From Branchiostoma floridae (Eukaryota; Chordata; Leptocardii; Amphioxiformes; Branchiostomatidae): a stretch of DNA of 64,000 nucleotides. The DNA lies in the NCBI RefSeq assembly GCF_000003815.2, contig NC_049995.1, positions 17,153,924 through 17,217,923 of the forward strand, given 5' to 3'. The position numbers and the translations under genes are program-made. The notes beneath the pieces were generated by a model. That model ran no database searches and was not told the origin of the DNA. It saw nothing but the letters and a program-made list of their open reading frames with translations. This document shows positions 38,301 to 50,300 of this stretch, one piece after another. Each line of letters begins with the position of its first letter. Position 1 is the stretch's first letter.

Positions 38301-41300
38301 GATCCTGGGCAGCTATCCGGTACACTTCCACCTAGGGGTGACCTATATCCGGTACACTTCCACCGTGGGGTAACCTATATCCGTTACCATCTCTTGCAGG
38401 TGCTGGGAGGGTTTAAGAGTGTGCACCTGTCCGGAGCAGAGTTCACACACATGGGTCAACTTCCACCGCGGGGTAACCTATATCCGGCACACTTCCACCG
38501 TGGGGTGACCTATATCCGGTACACTTCCACCGTGGGGTAACCTATATCCGTTACCATCTCTTACAGGTGCTGGGAGGGTTTAAGAGTGTGCACCTGTCCG
38601 GGGCAGAGTTCGCCCACATGGGTCAGCAGATACTGAACCGTTATCCGGTACACTTCCACCGCAGGGTAACCTATATCCGGTACACTTCCACCGTGGGGTA
38701 ACCTATATCCGTTGCCATTTCTTGCAGGTGCTCGGAGGGTTTAAGAGCGTACACCTGTCGGGAGCAGAGTTCACACACATGGGTCAGCAGATAATGGGCA
38801 GGTATCCGGTACACTTCCACCGCGGGGTAACCTATATCCGCTACACTTCCACCGTGGGGTGACCTATATCCGGTACACTTCCTCCGCGGGTTAACCTATA
38901 TCCGGTACACTTCCACCGTCGGGTGACCTATATCCGGTACACTTCCACCGCGGGTTAACCTATATCCGGTACACTTCCACCGTGGGGTGACCTATATCCG
39001 TTACCATCTCTTACAGGTGCTGGGAGGGTTTAAGAGCGTGCACCTGTCCGGAGCAGAGTTCGCCCACATGGGTCAGCAGATACTGAACCGTTATCCGGTA
39101 CACTTCCACCGCAGGGTAACCTATATCCGGTACACTTCCACCGTGGGGTAACATATATCCGTTACCATCTCTTACAGGTGCTCGGAGGGTTTAAGAGCGT
39201 GCACCTGTCGGGAGCAGAGTTCTTACGCATGGGTCAGCAGATAATGGGTCGGTATCCCGTACACTTCCACCTGGCTGGTGACGTAGACGAGAGAGGCGGT
39301 TACGTCACACCGACCTACGTCAGAGACCTGTCCATCCACCATTGCTTCTCTCGATGCGTCACGATTCACGCGACCAATGGGCTGCTGGTAAGGTGTCATG
39401 TCAGATGACAGCAAAAGTCAGCTTACTAAATGAATATAAAGAGTGAAAGATGTCACTCAAAACTTCCGGAAATAATCCCCGTACCATCCATTAAGACCTA
39501 AAGTCGGATTTGTTTTTAGATATTGTTTACCTCGTTGTCTTAACTTTATAAAATTGTCAGCAATAAACATTTGCAAAAATGATGATAAATCTACTACAAA
39601 TTCGCGCCCGAAGACAAATTCGACATACCACGAACCAATGTCAATGTGGTTTGTTTAGCTAATTTTTTACAGGCTAAACAGAAGCCTCAGTTTTTCTACA
39701 ATAAAGTGTTTATAGAGTTTTTCGTTTATATGGGAGTAATAAGAAGTTGTTCCAACACAGCTGTTAATATGAATAAATTAAGGTTCAAACAAACAAAATA
39801 TTTTCCTCCAAGGTACAAGACACCGTAGGCTACGACACCTTAGGTCACTGCTTCTATCTCGAGGACGGCATCGAAGAGCGGAATCGGCTGGTGCACAATC
39901 TGGGGCTAGTTACCCGACCCGGCACCCTTCTGCCTACGGACCGGGATGGCGTCATGTGCAGGGACATCAGGACTGGGGTGTTCGGGGACTACATACCGCT
40001 GGGGAGCGACTGCAAGTAAGGCCCAGTTTACACTTGTCATTTTAACTGTAGTACGACACAGCGTAGTCTACCACTGTAGTAGCCTACGGACCGGGATGGC
40101 GTCATGTGCCGGGACATCAGGACTGGGGTGTTCGGGGACTACATACCGCTGGGCAGCGACTGCAAGTAAGGACAAGATTTGTAGATACACGTTATGTGGT
40201 GTTACTGTAGGGTAAAACCCAGAGGTCCTGCGCACGGACCGGGATGGCATCATGTGCCGGGACATCAGGACTGGGGTGTTCGGGGACTACATACCGCTGG
40301 GGAGCGACTGCAAGTAAGGCCCAGTTTACACTTTTTATTTCAACTGCATACGTAGTACTGCACAGCGTAGTCTACCCCTGTAGTAGCCTACGGACCGGGA
40401 CCCCGTCATGTGTCCGAACATCAGGACTGGGGTCTTCGGGGACTACATACCGCTGGGCAGCGATTGCAAGTAAGGACAAGATTTGTAGATACACGTTATG
40501 TGATGTTACTGTAGGGTAAAACCCAGAGGTCCTGCGGACGGACCGGGATCCCGTCATTTGTCATAGCGACTGCAAGTAAGGACAAGATCTGTAGTTACTA
40601 GGGCTGGGTATCGGTACAGCGTACCGGTACAAAACCGGTTTTTCTTATTGGACCGGTCCAGAAAAACCGGACCTGAAAAAATTAGGTGGACCTGATGTTG
40701 GACCGATTAGAAAATTAACATATTATTTGATCAGGCATTCACACGTTTTGGCGCTTGCAGTTGGAAGAAAATGACAAGAGTGAAGTAGAGTAGAGTTTAT
40801 AGTAATTTCTACCAAGTTTGACAGTCAATCGTACAGGTGCAGTTAGCGTTGTAGGATTTTAAAACGCCAGTGTAAGTCTAATACTCCACCAAACAGATTT
40901 ATTTGTGGTGAAATGGACCATTGATATGAGTCAAAATGAATCAGGTCCAGGTTCGGACCTGGACCTGATCCTCTGGACCTGAACCGGACCTGGACCTGAA
41001 TTTTCTGTACCGGTACCCAGCCCTAGTAGTTACTGTAGTAGTTTTAGTAATGGATACCTGGCATTGGTTGGGAAGGTAAAAGGAAGCTGAAGGAATAACA
41101 ACCTTCTGTCCTACTTCCTCAAAAGGCTGTGAAGCTATCTTAACCTTTTACCTTAAGTTAATAAAATCATCCTGGTCTATACCAGATTCCATAGGCTATT
41201 CGTGGCTTCCTTCCTATAGTTCGTGAAACGTTCACAGTCTAACTGATTCCGTGCTTACTCCACAGCGCCGTGTCGACATTCTGGATCTCCCACCCCAACA

Positions 41301-44300
41301 ACGACCTCGTCAACAATTCCGCGGCAGGGTCAATGGTAAGGTATTATCATAAAGATTATAACTGCCAGTAATAAAACTTTCTTTTTGCGACATGACACGT
41401 TTTTTTAAAGTTCGTGATCATCTTGTTATTGACGTTCTAAAGATTTCATACGATATTAACGTAAACAGGGTAAAGCGCTTACCAACAAGCTTTCGGTCAG
41501 TCCTCCTCATGTTGAAATGACCATAGGCTTAAGTCATGTGACCTGAACGAAGGCATGGCGTCAGCAATGGGGCGTGACATTTTCCATGTACAATGTGTCA
41601 ACAAAACTTTTTTTTATGATGGACAAAAGTGTAAATTTTATAAGCGTTTCAGATTATAGTTGTCCTATATCTTACGGTATTTTATTTCTTCTTCAGGACA
41701 CGGGTATCTGGTACATCTTCCACGAGGTTCCCACGGGTTTGTCTGAAGGTCTTCACCTGGACCCCAGCACCATCTACACACCGCTGGGCAGGTTCTATAA
41801 CAACAGGGTTCACTCCAACGACAGGGTAAGTCACTACACATCATCTACACGCCTCTGGGTAGGTTCTATAACAGCAGGGTGCACTCCAACGACAGGGTAA
41901 GTCACTAGACACCATCTACACACCACTAGGCAGGTTCTATAACAACAGGGTCCACTCTAACGACAGGGTAAGTCACTAGACACCATCTACACACCACTAG
42001 GCAGGTTCTATAACAACAGGGTTCACTCCAACGACAGGGTAAGTCACTAGACACCATCTACACACCACTAGGCAGGTTCTATAACAAAAGGGTCCACTCC
42101 AACGACAGGGTAAGTCACTAGACACCATCTACACACCGCTGGGCAGGTTCTACAACAACAGGGTTCACTCTAACGACAGGGTAAGTCACTAGACACCATC
42201 TACACACCACTAGGCAGGTTCTATAACAAAAGGGTCCACTCTAACGATAGGGTAAGTCACTACACACCATCTACACACCGCTGGGCAGGTTCTACAACAA
42301 CAGGGTTCACTCCAACGACAGGGTAAGTCACTAGACACCATCTACACACCGCTGGGCAGGTTCTACAACAACAGGGTTCACTCCAACGACAGGGTAAGTC
42401 ACTAGACACCATCTACACACCGCTGGACAGGTTCTACAACAACAGGGTTCACTCCAACGACAGGGTAAGTCACTAGAGACCATCTACACGCCTCTGGGCA
42501 GGTTCTATAACAACAGGGTCCACTCTGACGACATGCTAAGTCACTAGACACCATCTACACACCGCTGGGCAGGTTCTACAACAACAGGGTTCACTCCAAC
42601 GACAAGGTAAGTCACTAGACACCATCTACACACCGCTGGGCAGGTTCTATTACAACAGGGTGCACTCTAACGACAGGGTCAGTCACTAGACACAGGCACC
42701 ATCTACACGCCTCTGGGCAGGTTCTATAACAACAGGGTTCACTCCAACGACAGGGTAAGTCACTAGACACCATCTACACACCGCTGGGCAGGTTCTATAA
42801 CAACAGGGTCCACTCCAACGACAAGGTCAGTCACTAGACACCATCTACACACCACTGGGCAGGTTCTATAACAACAGGGTCCACTCCAACGACAGGGTAA
42901 GTCACTAGACACCATCTACACANNNNNNNNNNNNNNNNNNNNNNNNNNNNNNNNNNNNNNNNNNNNNNNNNNNNNNNNNNNNNNNNNNNNNNNNNNNNNN
43001 NNNNNNNNNNNNNNNNNNNNNNACAACCCGGCCGAGCTAAATTCTTGATTTGCAAAACCGGCTTTAGGACAGTGCGTTTTGCCGTGGTCCCACTGTTCAT
43101 TGTGCTTGTCGAAAACAGCTAGGGGGATTTCCCCGTACAATGAATCTGTAAATGGAAGACATGGCGTCCCTTTCTTTGTCATGACCAGTGGTATATATGA
43201 GCTCATCTGTGGTCAGTTTATTTGAGCTACGCTGGTTCGAGATCACTTTTAACACGAAGTATGAATAACAATTTAATGAGCATCTTTTTTTTTGTCCCTC
43301 AGGCAGGCTTGATGCTGGATTGCGGTGTAAAAACTACGCACCCAAACTCACAGGACCCGCGGGAGTACCTGGCCATGGATAAGGGCAGGTGGGCAGTACT
43401 GTCCTTATATTCAAATCACAAATTGCATAAAAAAGCGAGGCCTCTCGTCTTCCCCTGCGTCTCAAAAGAAGTCAAACCCACTCTGTCTAGATAAAGCCAA
43501 CACTAGTCAAGTAATCTCTTTTTACAAAAACTTGCAAGTAACCCATTGGTTGTGTCAAAGAATTTCTCCCTTATCCTATATTCTACCAACCTGATGAAAC
43601 TATTTTCGGTTGCAAGTAACCTCCGGGCACGAACTTGCAAATAAATTTCGATATTCTGTTCTTCATATTACTTCAAGAACAGAAATTGTTTGATTTTTCT
43701 GCCAATTTTCAGTCCGTGGGTCCTTCGTTGTTTTTCTCAAGTTATTTTTCATCAAACCAGTTCTTGACGGTGCGTCAGTGTTTTTGTTTTCAACTTTCAG
43801 GTACGCCCCCCACGAAGACGGAGACGTGTCCAAAGCCAGAGTGCCGGCCCTGATAGAGGGGCTCATCGCCTACAAGAACCACAATGACGGGGCCTGGGTT
43901 CGGGGCGGCGAACTGAGGCTGGATAAATGCGCGTAAGCAAATACATAAATAACCTTTATTCTAACTGGATAGCCCTGTCGGCCCCAGTCGCTCTTCCCAG
44001 AGGTCCAATGGATGGAGAACATAAATAAATCAATACCAAAATATCGTACGTATACTTGTAATTGATCCAATGACCGAGTGGGTAGAGTGTTCGCCCTGCA
44101 ATCGTTTGGTACATGGTAGTGAGCCATGCCAAACACTTTATACTTCATTCCACTTTCTCTGTTTACCACTCAGCGTTTGGGTAAGGAGTATGAAAGTTGA
44201 ACACACACCACTACCAGTGGACTAGCCCCATGCTGCAGTGATTGCATAAAGTCGTGTGACCCAAGGACAATAGAAATGGAGATGGGCGCCGCCAGATATA

Positions 44301-47300
44301 TTTAAAGAATACTTTCATTTTTCTTTCTGTTGTTTTCTACTGGATTATATTGTACTAAAAACTGACCGGAATTTTACATGTTGCAGATTCGTGGACAACG
44401 GAAAGGGCCTGACGCTGGCAAAGTATGTATCTAGTCTGTTGTGTCTTCTGAACTTTAACATGGCGCCTCTGACTAACGAAGGTTGTTTGGAAATAAAGCA
44501 GAGGCTGTCCTAATTTGCCGTTTGTGTATGAGATAATAATAGGCAGTCAAAGAAGACGAATTGGCACTCATTGCCTCGTGTTTTGTCTGAATTGTAGACC
44601 AACTGTTCCAAGCATGATAAAAAATCTAAACATAATGAGCCATCAATCGCTCTACCCGCCAACATCACATGCCTTTGTAGGGATCGTTCATGAGTGGATC
44701 AAATCTAGGGTTACGAAGTGTTTTATGTACTTTATGTAAGATTGGTAAGGCCACAGCAAGTACATCTTATGGATGACATCCACGCGCTCATTAATTTTCG
44801 CCTGATTTGAGAAAGAAAAAAAAAACAAGATTTTTTTTCTTCGTCAGGGATGGTCAGATAGACCAAAATGGGTAAAGGGGTTGTGTTGTAACCAAATAAT
44901 AGAATATAGAATTGACACTAGATGGGTAGCATTGACTGTAGTTGCAGAAGTGAAACTTGCTGGATAGTTGTAAGAGTGACACCAATATGGAAGTCATGAG
45001 TGTAGTTGCCAACATGGTTAGTGATACCATTCTACCACACTGGTGTCACTTTTACTACACTGGTGCATTTCTTAAATACAGGAATGAATGCCTTGTTGGT
45101 TGTGATGCCATATTTTGTCACTTCAATTCTTGTTATAACGTTTATGGTGTCTATTTTGAAAATTTACCATCTTGTTTTTTTTTTACCCGTCTTGTTTTTT
45201 TTCTCGCCCTACCTCATTATTTTTGCAGTTTTCAGAGGATGTCATCCATAAAATTTACTTGCTGTGGCCTAATGTTTACTCATGTTAGGCTAAGGTCACA
45301 TTTCCAAACTTAGACCCGGCCGACCCACCGCCGGTTTGGAAATGCTACGTTGACCTTAAAACAAACAAACGCCAAAAATTGAAGTGAAGATTAAACAAAT
45401 AATAGTACGCTTTAAGTGCTTTTGAACAATAAATCGTTTACCCGTGATCTTTTATCCCCAGTGACGGAACCTTCCCCAGCGATGACGGCTCCACGCAGCA
45501 GGTGTGGAACAGCGTGTTTATCGGGGAGAGCGCGAACGTGGGAACCGACGCCGGCGGTAACAAGTTCTACGGCACGGGAGGAGTGGGCAAAAGCTGGCGG
45601 ACGTTACCACGAGGCAGGTTAGGTCAATAACTTCGAGTGTTTCAAATTCAGGGCTTTCGCCTATCGGTACCAAACACACTTATGGAAAAGAATAGGGATA
45701 CTCGGACGTCGGTTATAAACTGTGACCTAAATTGCCGGAATATCATGCCAATGGAACTAAAAAGACAACAAAATACACAAATCGTTAAAAAAATTTAAGA
45801 TAATTAAATTATTCGCTTTTAGCCCTGATGTTTGTTGCGCGCTCTGTCAAATCTTATGTCGCATTCAGGTCGTCGCCCCAGTTGAAATAGCGTGGATTGG
45901 ATTCAGTTTAAAGTATGCGCTTGCGTGAGAATATCATACTTTGTCTTGCGAGAACTTCCTATGTAAGAAGACGAGATCTTGTTAAACTAGCCCTAGCGTA
46001 GTGAAGTCGCATTGCACTACGTCCAGACGAAAAAGCACAATATATTAATATGCTTGGCCGGCTTTTGTTACTTTCTTATACCAGGTACATCAGCATTGAG
46101 ATTAACAATGTTTTACCTCAGTTAATGATGACTTTATATTTTCCCTTAATGCATAGCGACTTCCCGATGCGAGGCCTACAGATATACGACGGCCCGACCC
46201 GGGTACTGAACTGTACCTTTAAGAAGTACGCTCGTACCGAGGACCGGCTGTCCAGCGCTATCGGGTTCCGACTGGACAACACCTGGCAGGGATCACCCAA
46301 GAACAACCTCACCAGGGTCAAGTTCGAGCATGTGGGTACGCTACGTCATCGTGTAGGTAGATGAAAGGAAGGGAAGGGAAGGGAAGGGAAGGGAAGGGAA
46401 GGGAAGGGAAGGGAAGGGAAGGGAAGGGAAGGGAAGGGAAGGGAAGGGAAGGGAAGGGAAGGGAAGGGAAGGGAAGGGAAGGGAAGGGAAGGGAAGGGAA
46501 GGGAAGGGAAGGGAAGGGAAGGGAAGGGAAGGGAAGGGAAGGGAAGGGAAGGGAAGGGAAGGGAAGGGAAGAGGGTAGCTTGATGTTTGAACTAACCCAT
46601 TTTCCATTTGAATGAACTTGAACTTGATTAAGCCGAGACAGGTAAGTTCACAGTGCTTGTGCCTACTTGTTACCAACAGTTTTGTTTGTATTTTTTTTTG
46701 TACTGCGAAAGTCCATTTTTTTACATTTGATTCCTTTTTCTCCATCAGTATGAACATTTTGTTCCGTAGCTCAAAGAAATGACCCTCAAAGAATGCCTTC
46801 TCCATTGAGTTTAAGGAAAAAAAAAAACTTAACCATCCTCAACTCATAAGATAGCTCACTCGCATGTCAGCAATTTTTCATTGCAGCAACACACCTGCAT
46901 GATAACAAAATGACCGTAGTTAGCATCTAACCATTACCTTACTCCATGCTAATTTTTAGACCGTCTCCAGAGTGTATTACGGGCACCCCGGCCCCTGGTT
47001 CGGTTCGAACGAGAAAGATGGCGACAAGACGTCGATGTTCCATGACCTTGACGGGACGGTCACGGGGTACCGTGATGTTTACGTCACCAGGATCGATAAC
47101 TGGATCGCAAGGAATCCTGGGTGCGTGGAAAAGCCGGACTGGAAGGGAGTCATCTGTAGCGGGAAATACGCACAGGTAGAATCAAAGTTTTATGGGTGCA
47201 ACGTAAAACGTTTACCGACAAATCTTTTGGTCACCCCTCGTTGAGATAACTGGAAGTGTATGTCACATGACCTGAACGAAAGTGTGACGTCAGCAACGGG

Positions 47301-50300
47301 TTAAAGGTGTCCGTTAGTCGGTATCGGCCCCCGCCTCAGTTGAGGGATGGCCACGTGACAAAGGTATCGGGCCATGACAGTAAAAAATGTCAATTAATCA
47401 ATCAGCAGTAATCGGATAATCTGCGGTTTAAATTGCAAATAGACAATTGATGTTTTTTTTCGTTTTGTAAAATTGCTATAACAGATTGAATTAGATGCTC
47501 AAATACGCAGTTGGTTTACACTTTACATTGTTCATCAAATTATTATCTTAAATGACAGATTTGTACCAAATTTAGATCCACGCAACAAAAGAGGTATACA
47601 TAAAACTAACTATAACTTCCAGTTTTTCAGTACCTGTTTTATCTATCATTTATTACAGTTGTACGTCCAGGCCCGAAACCCCCACACCAACACCATGTGG
47701 GTTCGGAGGGACGAGTACCCTGACCACCCCCTCAAGCTGCACGGTGCACTCGTCGACGCGCACTACCAACAGTACCAGCCCGTAGTCATGCTGGAGAAGG
47801 GCTATACCATTCACTGGGACGGGATGGCGCCGGCTGAGATCACCATTCACCCCATCAACTTCGACAGGTTGGGAACATTTTAAAATCAATCAATCGTATC
47901 TGTAACAAAGGGGAACATGGACCCATCTGAATGTTTTTACTTCCCTTGAATCCAGTCCTTGTAAAGATTTGTCAAAACCATCCAACAACAGAGAAGGGGG
48001 ATCCATAGATTTTCTGCAACTTATGACCCACTGCTCACAGAGTCACGTGTTCTATCTGCATTACGTAACGTCTCGGAAGCGGCGAATTACTCATTCATTG
48101 GTAAAGACTGGAGTTGATCATCCGAAGTTTTTTGTATGTTCGATCGGCAATAGCAGATTCTTAAAAAAACTTATCGTAACATTTTCACCCACTGTAGAGA
48201 CGACTTTGTCCGGTTGGGCTGTGCTATCCCCGCGTACCCAGTTTCAGATCATCTGATTCAGAACAACTTATCATAATTTATCATATGATTCATTCATAAC
48301 AACTTATCATAACATTTCTATCCACCACAGAGACGACTTTGTCCGGCTGGGCCTGTGCTACCCCCCGCGTACCCAGTTCCAGATTATCTACCAGCTGTGG
48401 CAGAGGAGCCCGAAGAAGTTCTACGGAGACGAGGAGGTTTACCCGGCCTTCTCTGTGGACGACATTGAGAACAGCGTCGGCAACTCCTACTTCTTCGACG
48501 AAAGTACAGGGTAAGTAATCGTTCACGATCTGACTGGTAATACTTCCCATTGCAGCTAGGCGTCGCTGCTGCGTTACAAATACTGTTCTAAACGTAAAGT
48601 CGGCTCATGTATAAACGTGCCAGCCTCTTACCATTCCTTGTTAAATATTTCGTTTGCATCAAATTTTCACAATAACTATACCTACTGTCGCCTGTTTCAT
48701 GATCAATGCTGATGACCAAACACTTCAGAACACAAAAACAATTTACTAACACGTGATCTTGCGGATATGTGACGTCAGGAATTGGTCAAAAGTGCTAGGA
48801 AGTTTAGGATTGCACGTTTTCCAGCCTCCTGTTTCTGAAAGTGAGCGCCCGGTACCATAGAGATGGGGACAGCTACTGTTCGCCACATACACTCGCGAAA
48901 GTTACACACGATGTTATTAACACGTGTTACGTGACGTCGGCAATTGATCAAAAGTTTGTTTATGCTTTTTTCCCAGCCTCTTGTTCCTGAAGGTGAGTGC
49001 CCGGTACCATAGAGATGGTGACAGCTACTGCTCCAGTATGGGTTGTGAGAGAATCATCATCCACGCCTTCGTCATGAGCGACGAGGTGGCGAACTGCACC
49101 ATAGAGGCCTACCCCAAATATTACACCCCGCCTACGGAAACGGTCCCCATGGCAATCCACGTGGCTGAGCAAGAGTCATGTTCTAATTGTGGATCCCAGG
49201 TTAGTAATTAAAGATTCTAGTACTGAAGAAGATACATCTCTCATTAATTTGCATTAATATTTTCATAAAGACAAATATTTTCATTAAATAGTTTATTACC
49301 ATAATCTCTTTCAGCATCTAGAAAATGTCCAAAATCACACATTTATCAAAATGGAAAGAAAAGCATTTATCATAGAAATGTGGGACTATTTATTAGTCTA
49401 AAGCAGACTTCTAACACGTGTACCCACCCTCCCTTAGTTATGCAGGTAGAAACATTGGACAGAACTATAGAAGAAGAAGAACTTTATAGACGAGATTTGT
49501 TCCTTCGGAAATAGCCTTTGGGCATGAGTTTACAAAGATTATCATTATTATCATCATTTATCTTTTAAGCCATCGTTACTACTTTGCTAATGTGCACCTT
49601 GTACATCTGTTATTCTAAGCATGCACTTTATTCTCCAGATCCCGATAGTATTTGATGATCGGCAACAGTATGCCAACATAACTATAGTATCCAGCGGATT
49701 CTTCGAGGTGAAAAATGGACTACAGACATATGTAGAGGTGAGCCACATGATATTTTCTCCTTTCTTGTGTCTTAGACATGCTATGGTCATGGTTTTTGAG
49801 AGCTAAATAGCTTTTGTGGGAGTTACTATTGCTTCCCTGTGCTATTCCGTTTGGGGTATTTCTTCACATAACTATCAACTCGGTCATAATGTTTGCTAGT
49901 GGCATTCAATGGCAGAGTGGGCAGGCTATCAAACGTCATCAGATTGAGAGTTTATGGCCTCTATTCCTGGCGTTCATGGCTAAACGTTGTACCCTTGGGA
50001 AAGACCCCTTTCAGAACTTTCCCCAGGTGGGAATATGGATATCTGACTAAGATTGGGGAGTTTAAAGGCAATATAAGTAGATGGGCTCAACCTGCCAATA
50101 CCGTGCCCTAAGATACAGTGTAAAACAACTCACTGCCCCTACGGCCTTTAAAAAACTATGAAACTACCTTTACTCTTCTGTTTGTTTTCCAGGTGAACGG
50201 TGTAAAGGTCATAGGTCGCAGGGGTTACCTGGTGGTGGCGGTGGACGTGACGTCAGGTAACGTCACCCATCAGCGCAGCTTTGACACGTTTGCGCAAGCG

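Noticed and set aside
39946..40519. Repeated open frames MASCAGTSGLGCSG...
   Set aside because: They are the wrong frame of the exon 9 donor-end repeat; the correct frame matches the CEMIP family only in exon 9.
46361..46805. Open frames of Gly-Arg-Glu-Lys or Pro-Phe-Ser-Leu repeats
   Set aside because: Both are translations of the (GGGAA)n microsatellite next to exon 16.
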